Of a stretch of DNA of 64,000 nucleotides, positions 25,355-34,347 are shown piece by piece (the first letter of the stretch is position 1; each line of letters opens with the position of its first letter). A program made the position numbers and the translations under genes. Under the pieces are notes generated by a model. It saw nothing but the letters and a program-made list of their open reading frames with translations. It searched no databases and had not been told where the DNA came from. The stretch is from Baekduia soli (GTDB lineage Bacteria; Actinomycetota; Thermoleophilia; Solirubrobacterales; Solirubrobacteraceae): assembly GCF_007970665.1 (NCBI RefSeq), contig NZ_CP042430.1, positions 372,001 to 436,000 on the forward strand, in the 5' to 3' direction.

Positions 25355-26584
25355 GTGTCGGACATGAGCGCCATCGCCGCCGGCGACCAGGCGGGCGCGG
25401 ACGACGGTGTGCGGCCGGACCGGCCGGCCTGGCTCGCGTTCGCGGCCGCGACGCTGTCCTTCACCTCGATCTTCACGGCGTCGGGCGCGCCGATCCCGCT
25501 CTACGAGCTCTACCGGCGCACGGAGGGGCTCACGAAGGCCGACCTGTCGTTCACGGCCGTATCCTACTTCCTCGCCGCGATGGTCGCCCTGCTCATGTTC
25601 GGCCGGGTCTCGAACGTCGTGGGGCGCCGCCCGGTCGCCCTGGCGGCGCTGGCGCTGGCGGCCGCCGGCACCCTCGTGCTGCTGCACGTCACCAGCGCAT
25701 CCCCGCTCATCGTCGGCCGGACGCTGCAGGGCCTCGGCTGCGGGCTGGCCTCCAGCGCCATCGCGGCCTACATCGTCGACAGCGCGCCCCGGCGGCCGGC
25801 CTGGCTCGGCGCGGCCGTCTCGGCCGGAGGACCGATGGTCGGCATCACGCTCGGCGCCGTCAGCTCCGGCGCGCTGGCCGAGTACGGGCCCCATCCGCGC
25901 ACCCTCGTCTTCTGGATCGTCCTCGGGCTGCTCGCCATCAGCGCGGCGATGGTCGTGGCCGGCCCCGAGACCGCCGTCCGCACCGCCGGGCCGGGCGCCT
26001 CGCTGCGTCCCGACGTGCGGGTCCCGCCGGCCGTCCGCCGGCTCCTGCCCGCGGCGGCCTGCGTCTTCGTCGCGACCTGGGCGCTGGGAGGCTTCTACCA
26101 GGCCTTCGGACCCACGATCACCTCCGACCAGCTCGACACGCACAACACGCTGGTGCTCGGCGCGCTCTTCGCGGCGTTCATCGCGCCGAGCGCCGCGGGC
26201 GCCCTGGTCTCCGGCCGCCTCGCGCCCGCGCCGACCCAGCGGCTGGGCATGGGCGTGTTCATGGCCGGCGTCGTGCTCATGCTCATCTCGCTGCACCTCG
26301 GCCGCATCGCGCCCTTCCTCGTCGCCACGATGATCCTGGGCGCGATGCAGGGCGTGACCTTCTCCGCCAGCACCCGGTCCCTCCTGACGCACACCGCCCC
26401 CGCCGACCGCGCGGGCGTCATGTCGACGATCTACATCATCGCCTACACCGGGACCGCCGTCCCGGCCCTCGTCGCCGGGCAGCTCACGCGCGCGTTCAGC
26501 CTGTTCACGATCCTCCTCGGCTACGGCGCGCTGACCGCACTCGCGCTCGTCGTGACCCTCGTCACGGCGCGCGACCCGCAGTGA
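25355..26584 (+). CDS. Major facilitator superfamily transporter
   Basis: This 409-residue protein has twelve predicted membrane segments and the MFS loop 2-3 signature MFGRVSNVVGRRPVALAAL. The PIPLYELYRR segment after helix 1 is seen in drug- or small-molecule exporters of the MFS_1 group. The central loop lies around residues 205-230. GTG 25355 and ATG 25364 are both possible starts. It is probably a proton-driven exporter; the substrate is unknown. Next to it are a cupin gene and an SDR gene. Confidence 0.9.
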   Translation: MSDMSAIAAGDQAGADDGVRPDRPAWLAFAAATLSFTSIFTASGAPIPLYELYRRTEGLTKADLSFTAVSYFLAAMVALLMFGRVSNVVGRRPVALAALALAAAGTLVLLHVTSASPLIVGRTLQGLGCGLASSAIAAYIVDSAPRRPAWLGAAVSAGGPMVGITLGAVSSGALAEYGPHPRTLVFWIVLGLLAISAAMVVAGPETAVRTAGPGASLRPDVRVPPAVRRLLPAAACVFVATWALGGFYQAFGPTITSDQLDTHNTLVLGALFAAFIAPSAAGALVSGRLAPAPTQRLGMGVFMAGVVLMLISLHLGRIAPFLVATMILGAMQGVTFSASTRSLLTHTAPADRAGVMSTIYIIAYTGTAVPALVAGQLTRAFSLFTILLGYGALTALALVVTLVTARDPQ

Positions 26585-26613
26585 CCATCCAGAAGGGACG
26601 AAAGGACACCGAC

Positions 26614-27447
26614 ATGCCCACATGGCTCATCACCGGCTGCTCGACCGGCCTCGGCCGCGCGCTCGCCGCGGCCGCGCTGGACCATGGCCTCAACGTCGTC
26701 GTCACCGCCCGTGACGCCGCCACGGTCCAGGACCTCGCCGACGCCCATCCCGACGCGGCGCTCGCGCTGTCGCTCGACGTCACCGACCGCGCCCAGGTCA
26801 CCGCGGCGGTCGCGCGGGCGCAGGAGCGCTTCGGCGCGATCGACGTCCTGGTCAACAACGCCGGCTATGGCTACCGCGCCGCCGTCGAGGAGGGCGACGA
26901 GGACGACGTCCAGCAGCTCTTCGCGACCAACGTCTTCGGGCCCGTGGCGATGATGAAGGCCGTCCTGCCCGGGATGCGCGCCCGGCGCTCGGGCGCCATC
27001 GTCAACATCTCGTCCATCGGCGCGCGGATCTGCCCACCCGGCTCGGGCTACTACTCGGCCGCCAAGGCGGCGCTCGAAGCCCTCACGGGCTCCCTGCGCA
27101 AGGAGGTCGAGCCGCTGGGCATCAGCGCCGTCATCGTCGAGCCCGGCGCGTTCCGCACCGACTTCGCCGGGCGCTCGCTCGCGCAGTCGGCCGAGGCGAT
27201 CGACGACTACGCCGAGACCGCCGGCCTGCGCCGCATCGAGAACGACTCGACCCACGGCACCCAGCAGGGCGACCCGGCCAAGGCCGCCGAGGCCATCATC
27301 GAGGCTGTGCAGAGCGACGATCCGCCGCTCATGCTCGTGCTCGGGCCCGACGCGCTGGGCCTGTTCCGCAGCGCGATGGCCGCGCTGGAGGCCGACCTCG
27401 ACGCGTGGGAGGCGACGAGCGCCGGGACGAGCTTCGCGACCGGCTAG
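26614..27447 (+). CDS. Short-chain dehydrogenase/reductase
   Basis: A 277-residue classical SDR: TGCSTGLGRA near the N-terminus, NNAGYGYRAAVEE, the catalytic Ser in NISSIGA and YYSAAKAALEALT with the Tyr-x3-Lys pair. It resembles the 'oxidoreductase/SDR family' group with DVLVNNAGYG followed by an extended C-terminus. AGAAGGGACGAAAGG upstream is a good ribosome site. The stop CTAG is shared head-on with the minus-strand frame. Confidence 0.93.
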   Translation: MPTWLITGCSTGLGRALAAAALDHGLNVVVTARDAATVQDLADAHPDAALALSLDVTDRAQVTAAVARAQERFGAIDVLVNNAGYGYRAAVEEGDEDDVQQLFATNVFGPVAMMKAVLPGMRARRSGAIVNISSIGARICPPGSGYYSAAKAALEALTGSLRKEVEPLGISAVIVEPGAFRTDFAGRSLAQSAEAIDDYAETAGLRRIENDSTHGTQQGDPAKAAEAIIEAVQSDDPPLMLVLGPDALGLFRSAMAALEADLDAWEATSAGTSFATG

Positions 27448-27454
27448 CGGTGCC

Positions 27455-27700
27455 TCCGGATGCCTCCGCGACCGTCCGGCCTCCGGGCACGAAGTGGATG
27501 CTCGTGTCGATGTGGGTCCCGATGTGCGCGGCCGTCTCGAGGGGCGTGACCCGTGCGGTCAGCCTGCCCTCGGTGACCGCAACGTCGGTCGCGTCGACCC
27601 AGAACCGCGGCACGCCGTGGGCCGGCGGCCCGGGCATGCCGTTGAACAGCGGCTGTGAGAGATCGACCCACCCGTCGAGCGTCGGCGCTCGGATCGCCAT
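27455..27700 (-). pseudogene. Truncated cyclase-family (kynurenine formamidase-like) gene
   Basis: From ATG 27700 the minus strand reads LDGWVDLSQPLFNGMPGPP, then TPLETAAHIGTHIDTSIHFV and PGGRTVAE, the N-terminal third of a metal-dependent cyclase/formamidase with the HxGTHxD metal motif. It then dissolves into sequence antisense to the SDR 3' end. About 150 residues including later metal ligands are missing, so it should be inactive. The divergent GntR gene may have regulated it. Confidence 0.8.
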
Positions 27701-27727
27701 CGCCGCGCAACCCACTATCGTCGGTCC

Positions 27728-28528
27728 GTGCCGTCCGACGGCCAGGACGATGACCTCGACGGGCCGGCCGCGCCGCCGCTGACGCTGGCGCCCCTGCCCG
27801 ACGCCGGCCGGCGCTCCAAGCTCTCGGCCCGCGTGGCGAGCCAGCTCGTGGGCTACATCGTGTCCAACGGGATCGCCCCCGGCAGCGCGCTGCCGCCCGA
27901 GCGCCAGATGGTCGCCCAGCTCGGGGTCAGCCGCGGCACGCTGCGCGAGGCGCTGCGGATGCTCGAGGTCCACGGGCTGATCTCGCTCAAGCCGGGCCCG
28001 GCGGGCGGCCCGATCGTGCAGCGCATGGCCGGCCGCCAGCTCGGGCTGGCGTCGACGCTGCACTTCCACGTCGCCGGCGCGACGTTCCGCGAGATCTGGG
28101 AGGCGCGGGTGATCATGGAGGCCGTGATGGCGCGCCTGGCCGCCGAACGCAATGCCGACGAGGCCTCGCAGCGGCTGCTGGCCGCCGTCGCGCGCGCGCA
28201 GGAGGTCGACGGCTCGGCCGACGAGACGTGGGTCGCGGCGGTCTCGGACTTCCACACCACCATCAGCGCGCTGAGCGGCAACCGCGTGCTGGACCTGTGG
28301 GCCGTCTCCTTCGCCGAGATCTGGAAGATCCACACGCGCGGCCTGACGTTCCCCGGTGAGGGCCGCCGGCGCGTCTCCGACGCCCACCACGAGATCGTCC
28401 GCGCGGTGCGCGACGGCGACGGGGAGCTGGCCTACCGCCTCATGGAGCAGCACAACCGGGAGATGCTCGCCTACGTCGACGAGCGCTTCCCAGGCCTGCT
28501 CGACGCGGTCGTCCCCTTCACGATGTGA
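27728..28528 (+). CDS. GntR-family regulator (FadR/FCD type)
   Basis: A 266-residue regulator: residues 30-100 are a GntR winged helix (VASQLVGYIVSNGIAPGSAL, LPPERQMVAQLGVSRGTLRE, LRMLEVHGLI), and residues 120-255 an all-helical FCD ligand domain with metal-site-like residues (DFHTTI, SDAHHEIVRAVRDGDGE). Such proteins usually sense carboxylic acids. GTG start; only 27 bases separate it from the truncated cyclase, so the operator is probably within that gap. It may control neighbouring operons. Confidence 0.9.
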   Translation: MPSDGQDDDLDGPAAPPLTLAPLPDAGRRSKLSARVASQLVGYIVSNGIAPGSALPPERQMVAQLGVSRGTLREALRMLEVHGLISLKPGPAGGPIVQRMAGRQLGLASTLHFHVAGATFREIWEARVIMEAVMARLAAERNADEASQRLLAAVARAQEVDGSADETWVAAVSDFHTTISALSGNRVLDLWAVSFAEIWKIHTRGLTFPGEGRRRVSDAHHEIVRAVRDGDGELAYRLMEQHNREMLAYVDERFPGLLDAVVPFTM

Positions 28529-28543
28529 GCGGCGCCGCGGCGC

Positions 28544-29545
28544 TCAGGACCCTGACCACAGCGCGGGGTCCGTCGGGCGGTCGCCGCCGCGGGCCTGCAT
28601 CTCGCTGGTCTCCCAGTGCCACTTGTACTCGCCCCAAGAGGTCTCGCCCTCGTAGATCCACTGCGTGAGGCCGACGATGTTGAACTGGTTGGGCCAGCTC
28701 GGGAAGATGAACTGCGACGTCGGCCGGCCCTCGATGCGGTGCGAGCGCCCGCGCTCGTCCTCGAGCTCGTAGACGAGTCGGCGGGTGAACCAGCCGTCGG
28801 TCTCGTAGCGGCCGGTGCCGGCCTTGAGCAGGATGACCTCGCCGTGCTCGAGCAGGTAGCCGTTGGACACCGGCGAGACGTCGAGGTGGCGGCTGCGCGT
28901 CTGGACGTGGAAGGAGAACTCCTCGCCGAAGAAGCCCTCGTCGAAGTACCCGAAGCCGTGGCCGAACTCGGGCCGCGGGCTCCACGAGTGGTCGCGGTTG
29001 GACGCGAACGCGATGTCGATGCGCTCGCCGCGCAGGTGCAGCTCGCCGCGCATCATCATCGTCTGGTCGATGTGGCCGCTGGCGGCCGCCAGGCTCGGGT
29101 CGACGTTGTGGAAGTGACTGAAGTCGCCCCCCTCGGGCAGCCGGGTCATGTGGCTGGTGACGGCGGGCATCATCGCCGTGGCCTCCAGCTCCAGGTGCAT
29201 GTCCTTGAAGCCGTCGTAGCTGATCTCCCAGCGCTGCAGCGGCTCGGTCATGCGCACGTGCAGCCCGTTGTCCAGCCGGTAGTCGTCGAGGTTGCCGGAC
29301 GGGAACGGCAGGTGGACGCGCTGGTCCCAGTAGTCGGTCTGCAGGACGTTGAGAACCTCCTCGCCGCTCCAGAGCACGACGATCGACATGGCGACCTTCA
29401 GGTTGCTGCGAAAGCAGGCGTACACGTACCCGCGCAGGTTGCGCTCGGGCACGATGAACGGGAACCAGTTGGTCTCCAGCCACGTGGGGTCGCCGTAGAC
29501 CGGCGTGTGCAGGAACGCCTCGCGCGCGGGGACCGGCTCGATCAT
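28544..29545 (-). CDS. CrtC/AttH-like lipocalin-fold protein
   Basis: A 333-residue protein rich in aromatic beta-strand segments (WFPFIVPERNLRGYVYACF, YWDQRVHLPFPSG, GELHLRGERIDIAFASNRDHSWSP split by turns, SWPNQFNIVG). The overall pattern resembles the hydroxyneurosporene synthase (CrtC)/AttH group, where related proteins hydrate carotenoids or act as lipid-binding sheets. That assignment is by pattern only. The ATG has GGAGG upstream. It is the last of three genes with the helical protein and the aminoglycoside-kinase-like protein. Confidence 0.6.
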   Translation of the reverse strand: MIEPVPAREAFLHTPVYGDPTWLETNWFPFIVPERNLRGYVYACFRSNLKVAMSIVVLWSGEEVLNVLQTDYWDQRVHLPFPSGNLDDYRLDNGLHVRMTEPLQRWEISYDGFKDMHLELEATAMMPAVTSHMTRLPEGGDFSHFHNVDPSLAAASGHIDQTMMMRGELHLRGERIDIAFASNRDHSWSPRPEFGHGFGYFDEGFFGEEFSFHVQTRSRHLDVSPVSNGYLLEHGEVILLKAGTGRYETDGWFTRRLVYELEDERGRSHRIEGRPTSQFIFPSWPNQFNIVGLTQWIYEGETSWGEYKWHWETSEMQARGGDRPTDPALWSGS

Positions 29546-29547
29546 GG

Positions 29548-29976
29548 TCACAACCTCCTCGTCGATGTCAGACCCGCGCGGTGCACCGCGCGCTCCAGCA
29601 GGTCGTGCTCCACGACGGCCGCGTCGCGCAGCCCGGCGCGCAGCCGCGTCAGCGCGGCGCCCTCGCCGCCGGCGTGCAGCGGCTCCACCGCGGCGTCGAG
29701 CGCCACCAGCAGCTCGCGGTTGCGGCGCAGCAGGTCGCCGGCGGCCAGGTCGGCCGCGGCGCCCGGGGCCACGTCGCGCAGGGTGGACTCCAGGATGGCG
29801 TTCGTCCGCTCCAGCGCCGCGAAGAGCTCGGGCCACGCGGCGCCGATCTCGCCCACGATCAGCGCGATCGCGTCGACCTGCTGGCCCAGGAACCCGTCGT
29901 CGACCACGGGGCGGATCTCGGTCTCCAGGACCTCGGCCGACCGCTGCAGGATGCGCCCGAGCGTGTCAAAGAACAC
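29548..29976 (-). CDS. Hypothetical helical protein, 142 residues
   Basis: Almost entirely helical by composition: TLGRILQRSAEVLETEIRPV, VGEIGAAWPELFAALERT and LRRNRELLVALDAAVEPLH. No cysteine or catalytic motif is visible. It overlaps the upstream kinase-like gene by 11 bases and ends two bases before the CrtC-like gene, so it belongs to that operon. Family not recognised, but the company of a phosphotransferase-like protein suggests an accessory subunit. Confidence 0.7.
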   Translation of the reverse strand: MFFDTLGRILQRSAEVLETEIRPVVDDGFLGQQVDAIALIVGEIGAAWPELFAALERTNAILESTLRDVAPGAAADLAAGDLLRRNRELLVALDAAVEPLHAGGEGAALTRLRAGLRDAAVVEHDLLERAVHRAGLTSTRRL

Positions 29977-31090
29977 CGCGGCCCGCCTCGTAGGCCTCGA
30001 TCTGCGCCGTGAGCAGACGCGTGACCTGGTTGAGCTTCTTGTAGCCGGTGGCCATGCGCATGTCTCCGTCCCACTCGGCGATGCTCGGCAGGCCGATCGT
30101 GAGCGTCCACGTGTGGAACAGCAGCGCGTAGACCACGTAGTAGTGCAGGCGTCGGCGGTCGACGGTGCGCTCGGAGGCCGCCTCGTAGTAGGCGATGAGG
30201 TCGTCCAGCGGCGCGAGCATGGCCATCAGGTCGGGCCGCGGCTCGCGCATCGCGGGATGGCACGCGTAGCCGAGGTCCTGCAGCGGGTCGCCGACCATCG
30301 CGCCCTCCCAGTCCAGGAAGGCGACGATGCGCTCGTCGCGCCAGATGAAGTTGCCCACCTTGAAGTCGCCGTGGATGAGCACCATGTCGTCCGGGTCGCC
30401 GTCGGGCGCGTGCTCCTGGCACCAGCGCGCGGCATCGCGGAAGATGGGGTGCGGCACCCAGTCGGCCATGCGGTGCGCAGCGGTCGCGAGCATGTGCTCG
30501 ATGAGGGCGTGCAGGCGCTCGGGCTCCCGCGGGCGCGGCCCGGAGGCCAGCGCGGCGAAGCGCTCGAAGCGGCGCCAGTCCACGCGCTGCGCGGCACCAA
30601 GCACCCCCATGAACTGCCGGGCCATGTTCGCGCGGCGGGCCGGGTCGATCCACTCGTCGCGCTGCATGAGCGTGCGGTAGTCGGGGACCTCGCCGTCGAT
30701 GTACTCGAGCACCGCGAACGGGCGCCCGGCCACGGCAAGGTCCGCGCAGGTGCCCAGCACCCGCGGGACGGGGACGCCGGTGTCCGCCAGGCCGGCGTAG
30801 ACCGCGGCCTCGCCGAGCACGTCGTAGGGCTCGACCGGCCCGCGCAGCGGCTGGCGGCGCAGCACGAACCGGGCGCGGCGGTCCTGCGGGTCGGCGGGGT
30901 CCTCGGCGTCGACGATCCACGTCTCGTACGAGACCCCGCCCGAGGTGCGGGCCAGCGCGGTGAAGCGTGCGGCCGACCAGTCCGGCGTGACGTGCTCGAC
31001 CAGCCAGGCGCCGATCCGGTCCAGGCGATCACCGGCGCGCAGGTCGTCGCGGCGCGCGGGCGGGTCATCCGATGTCGTCGAGGACATCAT
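29966..31090 (-). CDS. Aminoglycoside-phosphotransferase-fold protein (ACAD10-like)
   Basis: A 374-residue kinase-fold protein: ARTSGGVSYETWIVDA, RRQPLRGPVEPYDVLGEAAV, LEYIDGEVPDYRTL, catalytic loop LIHGDFKVGNFIW and metal-binding FLDWEGAMVGDPLQDLGY. This group (APH/ACAD10-like) phosphorylates small hydroxy substrates such as 4-hydroxy acids or sugars. The ATG at 31090 is chosen; ATG 31108 is an in-frame alternative. It is the first gene of the three-gene operon, divergent from the nitronate monooxygenase gene across an AT-rich spacer. Confidence 0.88.
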   Translation of the reverse strand: MMSSTTSDDPPARRDDLRAGDRLDRIGAWLVEHVTPDWSAARFTALARTSGGVSYETWIVDAEDPADPQDRRARFVLRRQPLRGPVEPYDVLGEAAVYAGLADTGVPVPRVLGTCADLAVAGRPFAVLEYIDGEVPDYRTLMQRDEWIDPARRANMARQFMGVLGAAQRVDWRRFERFAALASGPRPREPERLHALIEHMLATAAHRMADWVPHPIFRDAARWCQEHAPDGDPDDMVLIHGDFKVGNFIWRDERIVAFLDWEGAMVGDPLQDLGYACHPAMREPRPDLMAMLAPLDDLIAYYEAASERTVDRRRLHYYVVYALLFHTWTLTIGLPSIAEWDGDMRMATGYKKLNQVTRLLTAQIEAYEAGRGVL

Positions 31091-31192
31091 CCGGGCTCTA
31101 TCTATCATGATGATTCGCCACGCTGCAACCGCGGGCCGGCGGCAGGCGCGGCGCCCGTGGACATCCGTCGCCGCGGGAGCGACGATGCGGCG

Positions 31193-32248
31193 ATGACCGT
31201 CCTCGAGCAGCTGGAGCTCCCCATCGTCGGCGCGCCCATGGCCGGCGGCCCGTCGACCCCGGAGCTGGCGGCCGCGGTCAGCGAGGCCGGCGGGCTGGGG
31301 GTGCTCGCCGCCGGCTACCTGACGGCCGGGCAGATGGCCGAGCGCCTCGCGGCTGTGCGGGTGCTGACGGCACGGCCGATCGGGGTCAACCTGTTCGCCG
31401 CCGGCGGCGCGCGTGCCGACCCCGCGCTCGTCGCCCGCTACGCGGCGCGCCTGGCGCCGGAGGCGCAGCGGCTCGGCGTCGAGCTCGGCGCGCCGCGCTT
31501 CGACGACGACGACCTGGAGGCCAAGGTCGACCACCTGTGCGCCGAGCCGGTCGCGGTCGTGTCGTTCACGTTCGGCCTGCCCTCCGGCGAGGTGGCCGCG
31601 CGGCTGCGGGCCGCCGGCTCGGAGCTGTGGGCCACCGTGACGGCTCCCGACGAGGCGCAGCGGGCCGCCGCGCTCGGCGTCGACGCGCTGGTCGTCCAGG
31701 GCGTCGAGGCCGGCGGCCACCGGGGCGTCTTCTGCGACGACGAGCACGCCGCCGACGTGACGCTGCTGGCGGCGCTGCAGCTCGTCGGCGCCGGGGTCGA
31801 CCTGCCGCTCGTGGCGGCCGGCGCGCTGATGACCGGCGGCGCCGTCGCGGCGGTGCTCGCGGCCGGGGCCGCCGCGGCCCAGCTCGGCACGGCCTACCTG
31901 CGCACGCCGGAGGCCGGCACGTCGCCCGTCCAGCGTGCGGCCACCGCGCAGGACGCGCCCACCGTGCTCACCCGCGCCTTCAGCGGCCGGACCGCGCGCG
32001 GCATCGTCAACCGCCTGCACGCCGAGCACGGCGCCCACGCGCCGAGCGCCTACCCCGAGATCCACCACGTCACCGCGCCGCTGCGGGCGCGGGCCCGCGC
32101 CCAGGGCGACGGCGAGGTGATCAACCTCTGGGCCGGCCAGGCCCACGTCCTGGCCCGCGACCTGCCGGCCGCGCAGCTGACGCGGGCGCTGGCCGACGAG
32201 GCACGCGCCGCGCTGGCCCGGGCCGGGAGGCGCCTGGGCGAGGGATGA
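31193..32248 (+). CDS. Nitronate monooxygenase family protein
   Basis: A 351-residue FMN TIM-barrel protein (2-nitropropane dioxygenase family): PIVGAPMAGGPSTPELAAAV at the N-terminus, VVSFTFGLP, VVQGVEAGGHRG and LVAAGALMTGG, which hold the FMN phosphate. These enzymes oxidise alkyl nitronates such as propionate-3-nitronate, although enoyl-reductase-like relatives share the motifs. Length is normal. Confidence 0.9.
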   Translation: MTVLEQLELPIVGAPMAGGPSTPELAAAVSEAGGLGVLAAGYLTAGQMAERLAAVRVLTARPIGVNLFAAGGARADPALVARYAARLAPEAQRLGVELGAPRFDDDDLEAKVDHLCAEPVAVVSFTFGLPSGEVAARLRAAGSELWATVTAPDEAQRAAALGVDALVVQGVEAGGHRGVFCDDEHAADVTLLAALQLVGAGVDLPLVAAGALMTGGAVAAVLAAGAAAAQLGTAYLRTPEAGTSPVQRAATAQDAPTVLTRAFSGRTARGIVNRLHAEHGAHAPSAYPEIHHVTAPLRARARAQGDGEVINLWAGQAHVLARDLPAAQLTRALADEARAALARAGRRLGEG

Positions 32249-32287
32249 CGCGGGGCGGGGCGCGACCGGGTCGCGTCCGGCCGGGGA

Positions 32288-32632
32288 TCAGCGGCTGCTG
32301 ATGCCCTCGCGTGCGGTCTGCGCGTCGCCCTGCGCGCTGTGGCGCAGCTCGGCGCCGTGCTCCTGCGCGGTCTGGCTGGCGGCGTGCACCGCCGTCGAGG
32401 CGGTCTCAGAGACCACGGCCTTGCCGTGCTCCAGCGCCTCCTGGCCGCTGTCCTTGAGCTGCTCCTTGACCTGGTCGGCCATGGGGCCCAGGCGGTCGTC
32501 CTCGACCCCGGTGCCCGGGAGCAGCATCCCCGCCAGCAAGCCCACCGCGACGGCGCCGATGATCGGGACCCGCCGCCGCGGGTGCGGGCAGCGCGCCGCG
32601 ACGCACGTCCCCGCGGTCTCCGAGACCGACAA
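32288..32632 (-). CDS. Small DUF3618-like membrane-anchored protein (uncertain start)
   Basis: One hydrophobic helix (GAVAVGLLAGMLLPG) is followed by an amphipathic helical tail (QVKEQLKDSGQEALEHG, SQTAQEHGAELRHSAQG), like the C-terminal part of DUF3618/YtxH-type envelope stress proteins. The N-terminus is unclear: a TTG at 32632 is used, while a frame up to 32761 is open but looks noncoding. It may be a shortened family member. Confidence 0.45.
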   Translation of the reverse strand: MSVSETAGTCVAARCPHPRRRVPIIGAVAVGLLAGMLLPGTGVEDDRLGPMADQVKEQLKDSGQEALEHGKAVVSETASTAVHAASQTAQEHGAELRHSAQGDAQTAREGISSR

Positions 32633-32754
32633 CGAGGGATGACCCGGCGCCGGGCGGGGCCCACGCGGACCCCCGCCGGGCGATCGCGCTGCGCGGCGCC
32701 CGGGCAGGGTACCGTCCGGTCCATGGGTCTCCCCGCCATCGCACCCGCGCGCCC

Positions 32755-34347
32755 GTGACACGCTACGCGGCGCTCGTCGTCGTGGCGTCGGCCGCCGCCG
32801 CCCTCGTGCTGCTGTCGGCCCTGACCGGCGGTGTCGCCTGGATCGTCCTGGCGGCCGTCGCCGTCCTCCTGCTGGCCGTCGGCGTCGCCGACCTCGTGCA
32901 GCGGCGCCACAGCATCCTGCGCAACTACCCCATCCTCGGCCACGGCCGCTTCCTGCTGGAACGCGTGCGCCCCGAGCTGCAGCAGTACTTCATCGAGCGC
33001 AACTACGACGGCCGCCCCTATGACCGCGACACGCGCACGTCGATCTACGAGCGCGCGAAGGGCATCAAGGACGAGCAGGCGTTCGGCACCGAGCGCGACG
33101 TCGCCGAGCCCGGCTACGAGTGGCTGCTGCACTCCACCGCCCCGATCGATCCCCCGGCCGAGCCGCCGCGCGTCACCGTCGGCGGCCCGCACTGCACCAA
33201 GCCCTACGACATGGCCCTGCTCAACGTCAGCGCCATGAGCTTCGGCGCCCTGTCGGGCGCCGCGCTCACCGCCCTGAACCGGGGCGCGGCCCTGGGCGGC
33301 TTCGCCCACGACACCGGCGAGGGCGGCCTGACCGACCACCACCTCCAGGGCGGCGACGTGGTGTGGGAGATCGGCAGCGGCTACTTCGGCGCGCGGACCA
33401 GGGACGGGGGCTTCGACGAGGGGGAGTTCGGCGAGAAGGCCGCGCACCCCAACGTCCGGTGCGTGTCGCTCAAGCTCAGCCAGGGCGCCAAGCCGGGGAT
33501 CGGCGGGGTCCTCCCCGGACCCAAGGTCACCGCGGAGATCGCCCAGGCCCGCGACGTCCCGCAGGGCCAGACGTGCGTCAGCCCGGCGTCGCACAAGGTG
33601 TTCTCGACGCCGCGCGAGCTCGTGCGGTTCATCGCCCACATGCGCGAGCTCGCGGGCGGCAAGCCGACCGGCTTCAAGCTCTGCGTCGGCGCGCGCCACG
33701 AGTTCCTGGCCATCTGCAAGGCGATGGTCGACGAGGGCGTGGCGCCGGACTTCATCATCGTCGACGGCTCGGAGGGCGGAACCGGCGCCGCGCCCATGGA
33801 GTACGAGGATCACGTCGGCACGCCGCTGACCGAGGGGCTGATGCTCGCCCACAACGCCCTGGTCGGTGTCGGACTGCGCGACCAGGTGCGCATCGGCGCC
33901 AGCGGCAAGGTCGCGACGGGCTCGGACATCGTCAAGCGCCTCGCGCAGGGCGCGGACTACACCAACGCGGCCCGGGCGATGATGATGGCCGTCGGCTGCA
34001 TCCAGTCCCAGCGCTGCAACACGAACCGCTGCCCCGTCGGCGTGGCCACCCAGGATCCTCGCCGCAGCCGCGCGCTCGACGTCCCCAGCAAGACCATGCG
34101 CGTCCGCAACTACCAGCAGGCGGCCGTCGCCGAGGCCGTGCAGATCATGGCCTCCATGGGCGTCCACCATCCCGGCCAGCTCTCGCCCCGCATGCTCATC
34201 CGCCGCGTCGACCACGCGACGGTCCGCTCCTACGCCGACCTGTACCGCTGGCTGGCGCCCGGCGAGCTGCTGGCCGACCCGCCGGAGGACTGGGCGGCCG
34301 ACTGGGCCCGCGCCGATCCCGATTCCTTCCAGGAGACACCACGATGA
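32755..34347 (+). CDS. FMN-binding glutamate synthase family protein
   Basis: The 530-residue protein starts with two membrane helices (residues 4-45), then the glutamate-synthase FMN barrel: HCTKPYDMALLNVSAMSFGA, HDTGEGGLTDHHL, SLKLSQGAKPGIGGVLPG and DGSEGGTGAAP. A Cys cluster GCIQSQRCNTNRCPVG can ligate a 3Fe-4S centre. It has no glutaminase domain, so it is not a classical GltB; such stand-alone membrane-bound proteins have unproven function, perhaps electron transfer. It is coupled by ATGA to the pyruvate-oxidase-like gene, suggesting the two act together. Confidence 0.88.
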   Translation: MTRYAALVVVASAAAALVLLSALTGGVAWIVLAAVAVLLLAVGVADLVQRRHSILRNYPILGHGRFLLERVRPELQQYFIERNYDGRPYDRDTRTSIYERAKGIKDEQAFGTERDVAEPGYEWLLHSTAPIDPPAEPPRVTVGGPHCTKPYDMALLNVSAMSFGALSGAALTALNRGAALGGFAHDTGEGGLTDHHLQGGDVVWEIGSGYFGARTRDGGFDEGEFGEKAAHPNVRCVSLKLSQGAKPGIGGVLPGPKVTAEIAQARDVPQGQTCVSPASHKVFSTPRELVRFIAHMRELAGGKPTGFKLCVGARHEFLAICKAMVDEGVAPDFIIVDGSEGGTGAAPMEYEDHVGTPLTEGLMLAHNALVGVGLRDQVRIGASGKVATGSDIVKRLAQGADYTNAARAMMMAVGCIQSQRCNTNRCPVGVATQDPRRSRALDVPSKTMRVRNYQQAAVAEAVQIMASMGVHHPGQLSPRMLIRRVDHATVRSYADLYRWLAPGELLADPPEDWAADWARADPDSFQETPR

